Assembly: GCF_009830285.1 (NCBI RefSeq)
Contig: NZ_WUQX01000001.1
Coordinates: 248,001 to 312,000, forward strand
Source: Sporofaciens musculi
Lineage (GTDB): Bacteria > Bacillota > Clostridia > Lachnospirales > Lachnospiraceae
Direction of reading: 5' to 3'
DNA: 64,000 bases
Positions within the stretch are counted from its first letter, which is position 1, and each line of letters opens with the position of its first letter. The position numbers and the translations under genes were made by a program. This document shows, in pieces, positions 7,152-15,644 of this stretch. The notes under the pieces are model-generated. The model searched no databases. It was given only the letters and a program-made list of their open reading frames with translations, and was not told where the DNA came from.

Positions 7152-9623
7152 TTATTCTACTTTTACGTCAATCTTTACCGGATCAAGTTTCCAGATATCC
7201 TCCACATACTCACGAATCGTACGGTCAGAAGAAAACTTACCGCAGCATGCCGTATTCAACAACGCCATCTTAGCCCATCTTTCCTTATCACGATAGGCCT
7301 CCTCTACCTTCTGCTGGGCCTCTGCATATGCACGGAAATCCTTCAGAATAAAATACATATCTGCTCGGTTTCCACCCTTTGTCGTAAGCAGAGAATCGTA
7401 AAGGTCACGGTACATCTCCGTATTGCCATTCGCATAAGTACCGTCAACCAGTTGATTAACCACTCTGCGCACATCCTCGTCATTGTTATAGACATCCCAT
7501 GGATTGTAGCCGCCGTTCTGCTCGTAATTGATAACCTCATCCGAACTCAGACCGAAGATAAATGCATTCTCAATACCAACTTCTTCTACAATCTCCACAT
7601 TTGCGCCATCCATAGTTCCCAGAGTCGGCGCGCCGTTCAGCATGAACTTCATATTACCTGTACCGGACGCTTCCTTAGAAGCCGTAGAAATCTGCTCACT
7701 CACATCCGCCGCCGCAAAAATCCATTCTGCATTGGATACACGGTAATCCTCGATAAATACTACCTTAATCTTTCCATTGATGCTACGGTCATTATTTACC
7801 ACATCTGCAACAGAATTAATGAGCTTGATAATCTCCTTTGCCCTGATATATCCTGCAGATGCCTTTGCACCAAAGATAAAGGTTCTTGGGAAGAAATTCT
7901 TCTCAGGATGCTCTTTAATCTGGTTATACAGATACATCACATGAAGGATATTCAACAACTGCCGTTTATACTCATGGAGACGCTTCACCTGTACGTCGAA
8001 AATAGAGCGCGGGTCTACCTCAATTCCATTATGCTTCAAAATATACGCTGCCAGGAATTCCTTATTCTTATACTTAATCTCCATAAATTCTTTCCAGGCA
8101 TCTGGATCATCCGCATACTTCTTAAGTCCGGACATCAGAGACAGGTCTGTAATCCAATCCTTTGTGCCAAGCTTCTCCGTTACCCAATCAGCCAGCCTTG
8201 GATTTCCATGCATGAGAAAACGTCTCTGGGTAATGCCGTTCGTCTTATTATTAAACTTCTCAGGCATCAACTGATAGAATTCTTTCAACTCCTGGTTCTT
8301 AAGAATCTCTGTATGCAGCCTTGCAACACCATTGACTGAATAACCTGCAACAATAGCAAGATGGGCCATCTTCACCTGTCCATCTCTCAAGATTGCCATC
8401 TTCTTGACCTTATTCTCATCTCCCGGATAGGTCTTACGGATATGTTCAATAAATCTGCGGTCAATCTCCTGCACAATCTGGTATACACGCGGAAGCAGCC
8501 TTGAAAACAAGTCAATCGGCCATTTCTCCAACGCCTCCGCCATAATGGTATGATTGGTATAAGCACAGGTCTTTTTTGTAATCTCCCATGCTTCCTCCCA
8601 TCCAAGTCCCTCCACATCCAACAGAATACGCATCAATTCTGCTACGGCAACCGTGGGGTGAGTATCATTCATCTGGATAGTCATCTTCTCATACAGCTTC
8701 TTAATATCATCATGATTCTTCTTATACTTCGCAACTGCTGCCTGAAGGCTTGCAGATACGAAGAAATACTGCTGCTTCAGTCTCAATTCCTTACCAGCAT
8801 AGTGATTATCATTGGGATACAGAACTTCTACAATATTCTTCGCAAGATTCTGCTGCTCAACTGCCTTGTGGTAATCGCCGCGGTCAAAGGACTCTAACTG
8901 GAAGTCCACAATCGGCTCAGCATCCCAGATACGCAAGGTATTGACAACATTGTTATTATAGCCCACAATCGGATAATCATAAGGAACCGCCTTGACAGAC
9001 TCATAATTCTCCTGAACAAAATGAATCTTGCCTTTATCATCATATTCAACACGGATATTTCCGCCAAAACGTACCTCCTTGGCATATTCCGGCCTTCTCA
9101 GCTCAAAAGGATTACCGTTCACAAGCCAGTTATCCGGCGTTTCTACCTGATAGCCGTTCTCAATCTTCTGCTTGAACATACCATAACGGTAACGGATACC
9201 ACAGCCATAAGCCGCATATCCAAGGGATGCCAAAGAATCCAGGAAGCACGCTGCCAGACGGCCAAGACCGCCGTTTCCAAGAGCCGGATCCGGCTCCTCA
9301 TCCTCAAGCAGATTCAGGTTCACACCCATCTCCTCTAAGGCTTCCTTCACTTCCGTGTAAGCTGTCATGTTAATCAGATTATTTCCAAGTGCCCTTCCCA
9401 TCAGGAACTCCATAGACATATAATAAACAATCTTCGGATCATCCTTCTCATACTGCTTCTGTGTTGCAATCCAGTTGTCAATGATCGCCTCCTTCACAGC
9501 ATAGGAAACTGCCTGATACAACTCCTGCTCTGAGACCTCCTCAATCTCCTTACGGAACAGATGTTTTACATTCTGCTTAACTTCCTTCTTAAATGTCTCT
9601 TTCTCAAATCTCGGATTATACAT
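7152..9623 (-). CDS. glgP: glycogen/maltodextrin phosphorylase
   Basis: GT35 alpha-glucan phosphorylase of 823 residues, the normal size. It releases glucose 1-phosphate from glycogen or maltodextrin with pyridoxal phosphate as cofactor. EASGTGNMKFMLNGAPTLGT holds the PLP-binding lysine. KRLHEYKRQLLN, the N-terminal MEFLMGRALGNNL and DEEPDPALGNGGLGRLAACFLDS are family signatures. ATG 9623 has AGGTAGG upstream; the frame extends to 9662 without a better start. It is transcribed after ileS on the same strand with a 60-bp gap. The GH13 and GH42 genes a few kb away suggest storage-glucan and oligosaccharide use, but they are not one operon. Confidence 0.95.
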   Translation of the reverse strand: MYNPRFEKETFKKEVKQNVKHLFRKEIEEVSEQELYQAVSYAVKEAIIDNWIATQKQYEKDDPKIVYYMSMEFLMGRALGNNLINMTAYTEVKEALEEMGVNLNLLEDEEPDPALGNGGLGRLAACFLDSLASLGYAAYGCGIRYRYGMFKQKIENGYQVETPDNWLVNGNPFELRRPEYAKEVRFGGNIRVEYDDKGKIHFVQENYESVKAVPYDYPIVGYNNNVVNTLRIWDAEPIVDFQLESFDRGDYHKAVEQQNLAKNIVEVLYPNDNHYAGKELRLKQQYFFVSASLQAAVAKYKKNHDDIKKLYEKMTIQMNDTHPTVAVAELMRILLDVEGLGWEEAWEITKKTCAYTNHTIMAEALEKWPIDLFSRLLPRVYQIVQEIDRRFIEHIRKTYPGDENKVKKMAILRDGQVKMAHLAIVAGYSVNGVARLHTEILKNQELKEFYQLMPEKFNNKTNGITQRRFLMHGNPRLADWVTEKLGTKDWITDLSLMSGLKKYADDPDAWKEFMEIKYKNKEFLAAYILKHNGIEVDPRSIFDVQVKRLHEYKRQLLNILHVMYLYNQIKEHPEKNFFPRTFIFGAKASAGYIRAKEIIKLINSVADVVNNDRSINGKIKVVFIEDYRVSNAEWIFAAADVSEQISTASKEASGTGNMKFMLNGAPTLGTMDGANVEIVEEVGIENAFIFGLSSDEVINYEQNGGYNPWDVYNNDEDVRRVVNQLVDGTYANGNTEMYRDLYDSLLTTKGGNRADMYFILKDFRAYAEAQQKVEEAYRDKERWAKMALLNTACCGKFSSDRTIREYVEDIWKLDPVKIDVKVE

Positions 9624-9683
9624 ATTTTTCCTACCTCTTCCTTTCCCCTGCGGGGCAGACAAAAACTGCCCCCCAAAGTAACG

Positions 9684-12600
9684 TTATTTCCTCTCAACTC
9701 CAAGAGTTACCATCTCACCGTTAATCTTCCATTCCTTCACATATCCTGCCGGTGCAGCTTTCGTAACCTTCTGCGCAAGAGTTTCCTCTCCAATGGTATC
9801 TCTATTAGCGGCAAATACCGCCTCTGCCTTGTCGGTTCCCTCATAGGTAATCTCAATCTGATCCATAACCTCGAACCCTGCTTCCTTACGCATGGTCTGT
9901 ACTTTACTGATAATCTCCCGCACAAAACCTTCCTCAAGAAGTTCTTCTGACAGGTTCGTATCCAGAACAACCGTAATACCGTTGTCATCCTCAGATACAT
10001 ATCCCTCCATCTGAGCGCTTTCAATCAGTAAATCCTCCCGTGACAGTACAACCTCCTGACCGTCAATCTGAAGCTTCAAGGCATCCGTATCATTTAATTC
10101 ATCCATAGCAGCATTGCCATCCATAGAACCAAGCATTGCCCTGATTCCATTTAACATTTTACCATACTTTGGACCCACTGTCTTTAGTTGAGGTTTAAAA
10201 GAATATGTCGTAAAATCACGAACCTCTTGTGTAAATGTCATAGATTTTACATTCAATTCATCTTCTACAATCTTTTGATAAAATTCCGGAAGTTCAAAAT
10301 CCGCCTTCACATACATCCTGCCAATAGGTTGACGATTTTTAATATTTGCCGTGTTCCGGCACGCACGGCCCATGACAACCAGCTTTAACACCTTATCCAT
10401 GTTCGCCTCAAGCTCATGGTCAATACATGACTCGTCCGCCTTCGGGAAATCACACAGGTGGATACTCTCCGGTGCGCTCTTATCCACACTCTTTACAAGA
10501 TTCTGGTAAATGTCCTCTGTCATAAAGGGAATCATCGGCGCCGCCGCCTTACTCACACCAACCAGCGCTGTATAAAGAGTCATATAAGCGTTAATCTTAT
10601 CCTGCTCCATTCCCTTCGCCCAGAAACGCTCACGGCTTCTTCTTACATACCAGTTGCTCATGTCATCCACAAACTCCTGTAATGCTCTGGCGGTCTCTGG
10701 AATCCTGTAATTCTCCAGATGGCTGTCCACATCCTGAATCAGCGTATTGAGCTTGGACAAAAGCCACTTATCCATAACTGATAGCTTATCATATTCTAAT
10801 GCATATTTTGTCGCGTCAAATCCATCAATATTCGCATATAATACGAGAAATGCATAGGTATTCCACAAAGTTCCCATGAACTTTCTCTGTCCTTCTACGA
10901 CAGCCTTTCCATGGAAACGGTTTGGCAGCCATGGCGCGCTGTTCACATAGAAATACCAGCGAATGGCGTCTGCACCATATTTCTCCAAAGCGTCAAAGGG
11001 ATCTACTGCGTTACCCTTGGACTTGCTCATCTTCTGCCCCTTCTCATCCTGTACATGTCCAAGAACAATAACATTCTTATAAGGCGCCTTGTCAAATATC
11101 AGCGTTGAAATTGCAAGGAGAGAATAAAACCATCCGCGGGTCTGGTCCACCGCCTCGGAAATAAAGTCCGCCGGAAACTGCTTCTTGAACAATTCCTGAT
11201 TCTCAAAAGGATAGTGAAGCTGCGCAAACGGCATGGCGCCGGAATCGAACCAGCAGTCAATTACCTCCGGTACTCTATGCATCTCTTTTTTGCAGACCGG
11301 ACACTTGATGGTCACTTCATCAATGTACGGGCGATGCAGCTCGATATCCTCCGGACAGTTATCCGACATCTCTTTTAACTCTGCAATACTTCCAATAGAG
11401 TGCTGATGTCCGCATTCACACTCCCAGATATTAAGCGGAGTCCCCCAGTAACGGTTACGGCTGATACCCCAATCCTGAACATTCTCAAGCCAGTCACCGA
11501 AACGTCCCTTTCCGATGCTCTCTGGAATCCAGTTGATGGTATTATTGTTTGCAATCAAATTTTCCTTCACGTCCGTCATCTTGATAAACCAGGATTCACG
11601 GGCATAGTAGATTAACGGGGTATCACATCTCCAGCAATGAGGATAGCTGTGCTCGAAATTCGGCGCATCAAAAAGCATTCCCCTTGCCTCTAAATCCTTC
11701 AATACCTCTGGATCTGCCTTCTTCACAAATAATCCGGCAAATGGCGTCGATTCCGCCATATTTCCCTTTTCGTCTACTAACTGGACGAAGGGCATGTTAT
11801 ACTTCCGACAAACCTTGGCGTCATCCTCACCAAACGCAGGCGCAGTATGAACGACGCCTGTACCGTCTGTCAGTGTAACATAATCGTCGCAGATCACATA
11901 AAAGGCTTTCTTGTGCTGATTGGCGATTCCGTCTGCCGCACACTGATACAGCGGCTCATACTCCTTGTACTCCAAGTCTTTGCCCTGGTAAGTTTCAAGC
12001 ACCTCGTAGGCCTTTTCTCCCTCCTTCGCAAGAGAACCAAGCACCGTATCCAAAAGAGCCTCTGCCATATAATAAGTATATCCGTCGATACATTTCACCT
12101 TCGCATAAGTCTCTGTGGGATTCACGCAGAGTCCCAGATTAGAAGGCAGAGTCCAAGGCGTTGTCGTCCACGCCAGGATATACGCATCCTCCCCCTTTGC
12201 CTTAAAGCGTACAATGGCAGAACGCTCTTTCACGTCCTTGTAGCCCTGAGCCACCTCCTGGGCGGAAAGAGGCGTTCCGCAGCGGGGACAATAGGGAACA
12301 ATCTTGAAGCCCTTGTAAAGCAGACCCTTATCCCATATCTGCTTTAACGCCCACCACTCGGACTCAATGAACTCATTGTGATAAGTGACATAAGGATTCT
12401 CCATATCTGCCCAGAACCCGACGGTACTGGAAAAATCCTCCCACATTCCTTTATATTTCCACACACTCTCTTTACACTTGTCGATAAATGGCTCAAGACC
12501 GTATTCCTCAATCTGCTCCTTGCCGTCAAGTCCCAAAGCCTTCTCCACCTCAAGCTCTACCGGCAGTCCGTGAGTATCCCAGCCTGCCTTCCTTGGAACC

Positions 12601-12833
12601 TCATAGCCCTTCATGGTGCGGTATCTTGGAATCATATCCTTAATTACACGGGTCAGAACATGCCCGATGTGGGGCTTGCCGTTAGCGGTCGGCGGCCCGT
12701 CGTAAAACATATAAAGCTCGTTGCCCTCTCTCTCTTCCATACTTTTTTCAAAGATATGGTTCTCCTGCCAGAACTTCTCGATCGCTTTCTCTCGGTCAAC
12801 AAAGTTCAAATCTGTTGAAACCTTTTTATACAT
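9684..12833 (-). CDS. ileS: isoleucyl-tRNA synthetase, type 2 (IleS2-like)
   Basis: The enzyme charges tRNA-Ile. Class I motifs are clear: GPPTANGKPHIGHVL (HIGH) near residue 50 and KMSKSKGN near residue 600, the editing-domain threonine-rich stretch AWTTTPWTLPSNLG, and a CPVCKKEM zinc knuckle before the KMSKS region. At 1049 residues, and with the HIGH context PTANGKPHIGHVL, it belongs to the longer, eukaryote-like type 2 rather than the ~930-residue type 1. Type 2 enzymes are known to be less sensitive to mupirocin. ATG 12833 has AAGGAGGAG upstream. Expression is controlled by the T-box leader at 12894-13150. Confidence 0.96.
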   Translation of the reverse strand: MYKKVSTDLNFVDREKAIEKFWQENHIFEKSMEEREGNELYMFYDGPPTANGKPHIGHVLTRVIKDMIPRYRTMKGYEVPRKAGWDTHGLPVELEVEKALGLDGKEQIEEYGLEPFIDKCKESVWKYKGMWEDFSSTVGFWADMENPYVTYHNEFIESEWWALKQIWDKGLLYKGFKIVPYCPRCGTPLSAQEVAQGYKDVKERSAIVRFKAKGEDAYILAWTTTPWTLPSNLGLCVNPTETYAKVKCIDGYTYYMAEALLDTVLGSLAKEGEKAYEVLETYQGKDLEYKEYEPLYQCAADGIANQHKKAFYVICDDYVTLTDGTGVVHTAPAFGEDDAKVCRKYNMPFVQLVDEKGNMAESTPFAGLFVKKADPEVLKDLEARGMLFDAPNFEHSYPHCWRCDTPLIYYARESWFIKMTDVKENLIANNNTINWIPESIGKGRFGDWLENVQDWGISRNRYWGTPLNIWECECGHQHSIGSIAELKEMSDNCPEDIELHRPYIDEVTIKCPVCKKEMHRVPEVIDCWFDSGAMPFAQLHYPFENQELFKKQFPADFISEAVDQTRGWFYSLLAISTLIFDKAPYKNVIVLGHVQDEKGQKMSKSKGNAVDPFDALEKYGADAIRWYFYVNSAPWLPNRFHGKAVVEGQRKFMGTLWNTYAFLVLYANIDGFDATKYALEYDKLSVMDKWLLSKLNTLIQDVDSHLENYRIPETARALQEFVDDMSNWYVRRSRERFWAKGMEQDKINAYMTLYTALVGVSKAAAPMIPFMTEDIYQNLVKSVDKSAPESIHLCDFPKADESCIDHELEANMDKVLKLVVMGRACRNTANIKNRQPIGRMYVKADFELPEFYQKIVEDELNVKSMTFTQEVRDFTTYSFKPQLKTVGPKYGKMLNGIRAMLGSMDGNAAMDELNDTDALKLQIDGQEVVLSREDLLIESAQMEGYVSEDDNGITVVLDTNLSEELLEEGFVREIISKVQTMRKEAGFEVMDQIEITYEGTDKAEAVFAANRDTIGEETLAQKVTKAAPAGYVKEWKINGEMVTLGVERK

Positions 12834-12847
12834 ATGCTCCTCCTTCT

Positions 12848-12887
12848 TATACATTGTTGGACGAAGTCCACCAGTCCTTTGGGTATA
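12848..12887 (+). repeat. dispersed element, short copy B, between T-box terminator and ileS start
   Basis: TATACATTGTTGGACGAAG...CCTTTGGGTATA is a 40-bp version of the 64-bp dispersed element, with the middle missing. It lies downstream of the T-box terminator and only about 15 bp before the ileS start, so it is part of the ileS leader mRNA. Confidence 0.5.
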
Positions 12888-12893
12888 CTTAAG

Positions 12894-12928
12894 CCAAAAA
12901 AGCTCTCGTCCTGAATAGGACGAGAGCT
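12894..12928 (-). terminator. T-box regulated terminator before ileS
   Basis: AGCTCTCGTCCT and AGGACGAGAGCT form a perfect 12-bp stem with a 4-base loop, followed on the minus strand by a T tract. It is the regulated attenuator of the T-box. Confidence 0.9.
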
Positions 12929-13150
12929 AACCTCACGCTTATAAACCACCTAAACATACAATCATATGCCTTCCCTGTAACGGGGGAACTCCGTCAGCGC
13001 CTACTTAACCTTCTGGGTATCCCAATAGATACCTCGTCTTTCGACAGCCGCAGCTCGGAAGTGATATTCAGACATGCCTTACTCGTATCAGGCTTCCACC
13101 CTCCCTGACTCGCTGTAGCTTTCCGATATGTCTTACTGTCTCCGTCAACA
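12894..13150 (-). promoter_or_regulatory. isoleucine T-box leader of ileS
   Basis: On the minus strand the leader has a Stem I with an AGTA-type bulge (GACAGTAAGAC) and a distal-loop-like GGGAGGGTGG. The specifier loop region TGAATATCAC contains the isoleucine codon ATC followed by a purine. Downstream is a T-box-like antiterminator segment (TTTAGGTGG...GCGTGAGG) and a strong terminator. When uncharged tRNA-Ile pairs with the specifier and antiterminator, transcription continues into ileS. The antiterminator departs from the usual AGGGTGGNACCGCG, so its exact fold needs a covariance model. Confidence 0.85.
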
Positions 13151-13169
13151 CTTTTTCTGTGTGGGTTTA

Positions 13170-13198
13170 ATTATAGTCAAAACCCAGGATATCGTCAA
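13170..13198 (-). promoter_or_regulatory. ileS promoter
   Basis: On the minus strand TTGACG and TATAAT are separated by exactly 17 bp, immediately upstream of the T-box leader. This is a near-consensus vegetative promoter. Confidence 0.8.
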
Positions 13199-13300
13199 GA
13201 GTTTTTTAAACCTCATTCGCAGAAATCTTATTTTTCTACCATATCCTGTCGATAAAAAAAATAGAATAAAGTGTCATTATACAAGTAGGAGGTGAATATT

Positions 13301-14173
13301 TTGAACTTTTTCACGATGCAATCATTGGGTAAATATACAAAAACTATGGAAATGCAGATGAAGTGGCAGCAGAAGAAATCAAACAATGACTTTACTGCAG
13401 ACGGCACTACAAAATTAACTGATCCAATCGCACGGCAGGCAGAACAAATCCGTTTAGCCCAGGCGGACGGCTCATCCAAGCTTTCTTCACAGATCAGAGC
13501 GAAGCTGGCAAGCGGCAAGAAATTATCGCGGGAGGAAATGGAATATCTGCAGAAGAATGATCCTCAGACATATCAGAAAGCAAAAGCGCTGGAAGAAGAA
13601 CAGAAAAGTTATGAGGAGGAGCTTAAAAGGTGTGAGACGAAGGAAGATGTCCAACGCGTGAGAATGAATCGTACGGCAGCTTCTCTAAGCGTAGTCAAAA
13701 GTGTTGAGAGTAATTCTGCTATACCCGAAAGCGCAAAGCTTGGAATCATGTGGCAGGAGCTCATGAAAAGCAAAGCTTTAGAGGAAACCCTTAATACATT
13801 TATAGAAAGCGGCAGATATGCCCAGCTTCCCACAGAAGCAGAAAAACTGGAGGCAGAAAAGGCTCTTGAAGAAGCAAAAGCTGCAGAACTTGAAATCGAA
13901 GCTTCCGAAGAAACTATGGATGATACAGATCGCAATAAGAACGAAGTAAGTGCAGACAGTGTGACGGAGGATATTCTAAAGGATACAGTAAATGATACTT
14001 CACTCCATGAAGCTGAGCAAAGAAACCGAGCTATTTTGCAAGAGCACAAAATGACACTTGCGGAAGCTGAAACAACGCCGGAAGCTCTAAAAGTAAAACG
14101 TGCCAAAGCCCATGCTGCGTATAAAGAGAACCAAGTCGAAATCCCTGAACAGATTATGGATTTAAAAAATTAA
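13301..14173 (+). CDS. hypothetical charged coiled-coil protein
   Basis: I do not recognise a function. The protein (about 290 aa) is strongly helical and charged, rich in Ala, Glu and Lys, with predicted coiled coil at about 45-120 and 175-205, and no signal peptide or membrane segment. DPIARQAEQIRLAQ, IRAKLASGKKLSREEMEYLQKNDPQTYQKA is its most distinctive region. AGGAGG at 13287-13292 lies 8 bases before TTG 13301, which is the preferred start; GTG 13292 overlaps the ribosome site. It stands alone between the ileS promoter and a terminator it shares with the convergent carboxypeptidase gene. Confidence 0.7.
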   Translation: MNFFTMQSLGKYTKTMEMQMKWQQKKSNNDFTADGTTKLTDPIARQAEQIRLAQADGSSKLSSQIRAKLASGKKLSREEMEYLQKNDPQTYQKAKALEEEQKSYEEELKRCETKEDVQRVRMNRTAASLSVVKSVESNSAIPESAKLGIMWQELMKSKALEETLNTFIESGRYAQLPTEAEKLEAEKALEEAKAAELEIEASEETMDDTDRNKNEVSADSVTEDILKDTVNDTSLHEAEQRNRAILQEHKMTLAEAETTPEALKVKRAKAHAAYKENQVEIPEQIMDLKN

Positions 14174-14187
14174 AACAAAATATTTTG

Positions 14188-14236
14188 AAAAAACCGCTGT
14201 AAGTCCTGTATTTCAAGGTCTTACAACGGTTCTTTT
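14188..14236. terminator. bidirectional terminator
   Basis: AACCGCTGTAAG and CTTACAACGGTT form an 11- to 12-bp stem with one mismatch, with A-rich sequence before it and CTTTTC after it. It serves the coiled-coil gene on the plus strand and the D,D-carboxypeptidase gene on the minus strand. Confidence 0.8.
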
Positions 14237-14238
14237 CT

Positions 14239-15642
14239 TCATTGGCTGTTCCTTTTAATCTTCCTTTTCTTTCTTTTTCCGTCAAGAATTAGCTTCACAA
14301 GAATTGCCACTAACCCGACAAGCAGGACTCCTGCCGCGCCAAGGGCACATTTCTTTATTATCTCCTTGTCCTCAAGGAGCCCTTCCTTCTTAGCCTCTCC
14401 ACCTTTCACATTCTCCTGCTTCTGCGCTTTTTCTGCCTCCTGCTTCTCATAATAAGTCTGGCTTAAGACCGCCCTGACACTTCCCACAGGATTACCCTGA
14501 AAGCTGTACGTCAGAACACCCTCTTTGTCAGCTTCTTCGTCCGGCACAATCTCCATATCTAAATCCTGGAACTCAACTCCATTGGGCACGACGATATTCT
14601 TCTCAGCCAAAATCTCAACCACATCCTCCGACTTCTCATTGGCCGCCGGAAGCGCCTTGCTGAAATTAGCAAAGCCATACTCCAACAGGTTCCTGGTATC
14701 CGGATAAACATTCACCCCATGAGTCTTAAGCACCACACATACAAGCTGCATATCCCCGTTGTCCGCCATTGTAACCAAGGTTGACAGCGCCTCATCTGTA
14801 TATCCGGTCTTTCCGCCAATCGCAAACTCATAATAATTGGCGTTGCCCTCCTTCAGCATCTTATGCTTTTGCTGGAAAATATGCTCCTCCGTAGTCTCAG
14901 ACGCCGGAATCGTATACTGCAAAGTCTGGACAATATTAAAAAATTCCGGATGCCTGAACAGCTCACGGCCAATTAACGCCATATCCCTGGCACAAGTATA
15001 ATGGTTATCATCATGCAGTCCGTGAGGATTGACAAAATTAGAATTCTCCCCGCCAAGCTCTTTGCATCTGCTATTCATCTGCTCTATGAACCAGGCATAA
15101 TCATGTTCCTTATTCTTTCCCACATTCTCGGCAACCCCATAAGCGACCTCATTTGCCGAGGCAAGAAGGGTAGCGTACAACGCCTGCTCAAGAGTGATCT
15201 GATTGCCTTCCTTCATACCGATATAGGCATCACCTGGCTCTAAAAAGGCAAGGCTCTCATGGGAAAATACCACAGGGTCTGTAAACTCACCGTTCTCTAG
15301 CGCCACCAGCGATGTCAGAAGCTTCGTAATACTCGCCGGAAAATGATGGTCATCTATATTCTTCGCATATAAAATCGCGCCTGACTCCACCTCCATGACA
15401 ATGGCTGCTTCGCCATACGTCCCTGGCGCCTGAGGCCAGCCCTCTATCTCATTTGACTGAACCGGCATAGCATAGACTGTGTCCAACTCCTGCTGAAGAC
15501 GTTGTTCCTCTGTCAACTCCCCCTGCTCCTGTGCAGGGGGCGCCTCACCCTGCCCTGCATCAGTAGCAGATGCGGCCGTCCCCAGACATATCCAAAGGAT
15601 TGCCGCCCAGGCGGCAATCCATATCTGTTTTCTCCGTCTCAT
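14239..15642 (-). CDS. D-alanyl-D-alanine carboxypeptidase (S11, PBP5/DacF family)
   Basis: The enzyme trims the terminal D-Ala of peptidoglycan stem peptides outside the membrane. A signal peptide (residues 1-26, ending in ASA) is followed by the penicillin-binding triad: SITK at 104-107 with the acylating Ser, SAN in LLASANEVA, and KTG in IGGKTGYTDEA. A C-terminal membrane anchor (LGAAGVLLVGLVAILVKLIL) and a basic tail follow. Length 467 is somewhat over the typical 380-440. It lies 2 bp downstream of the GH13 gene on the same strand, so the two are probably co-transcribed. Confidence 0.92.
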   Translation of the reverse strand: MRRRKQIWIAAWAAILWICLGTAASATDAGQGEAPPAQEQGELTEEQRLQQELDTVYAMPVQSNEIEGWPQAPGTYGEAAIVMEVESGAILYAKNIDDHHFPASITKLLTSLVALENGEFTDPVVFSHESLAFLEPGDAYIGMKEGNQITLEQALYATLLASANEVAYGVAENVGKNKEHDYAWFIEQMNSRCKELGGENSNFVNPHGLHDDNHYTCARDMALIGRELFRHPEFFNIVQTLQYTIPASETTEEHIFQQKHKMLKEGNANYYEFAIGGKTGYTDEALSTLVTMADNGDMQLVCVVLKTHGVNVYPDTRNLLEYGFANFSKALPAANEKSEDVVEILAEKNIVVPNGVEFQDLDMEIVPDEEADKEGVLTYSFQGNPVGSVRAVLSQTYYEKQEAEKAQKQENVKGGEAKKEGLLEDKEIIKKCALGAAGVLLVGLVAILVKLILDGKRKKRKIKRNSQ

Positions 15643-15644
15643 AT

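Noticed and set aside
7137..8339. A 400-codon open frame on the plus strand
   Set aside because: It lies opposite the well-supported glycogen phosphorylase gene and has no start signal or domain; it is a codon-bias shadow.
11847..12347. A 166-codon plus-strand frame within ileS
   Set aside because: Antisense to a clear synthetase gene with no motif or ribosome site.
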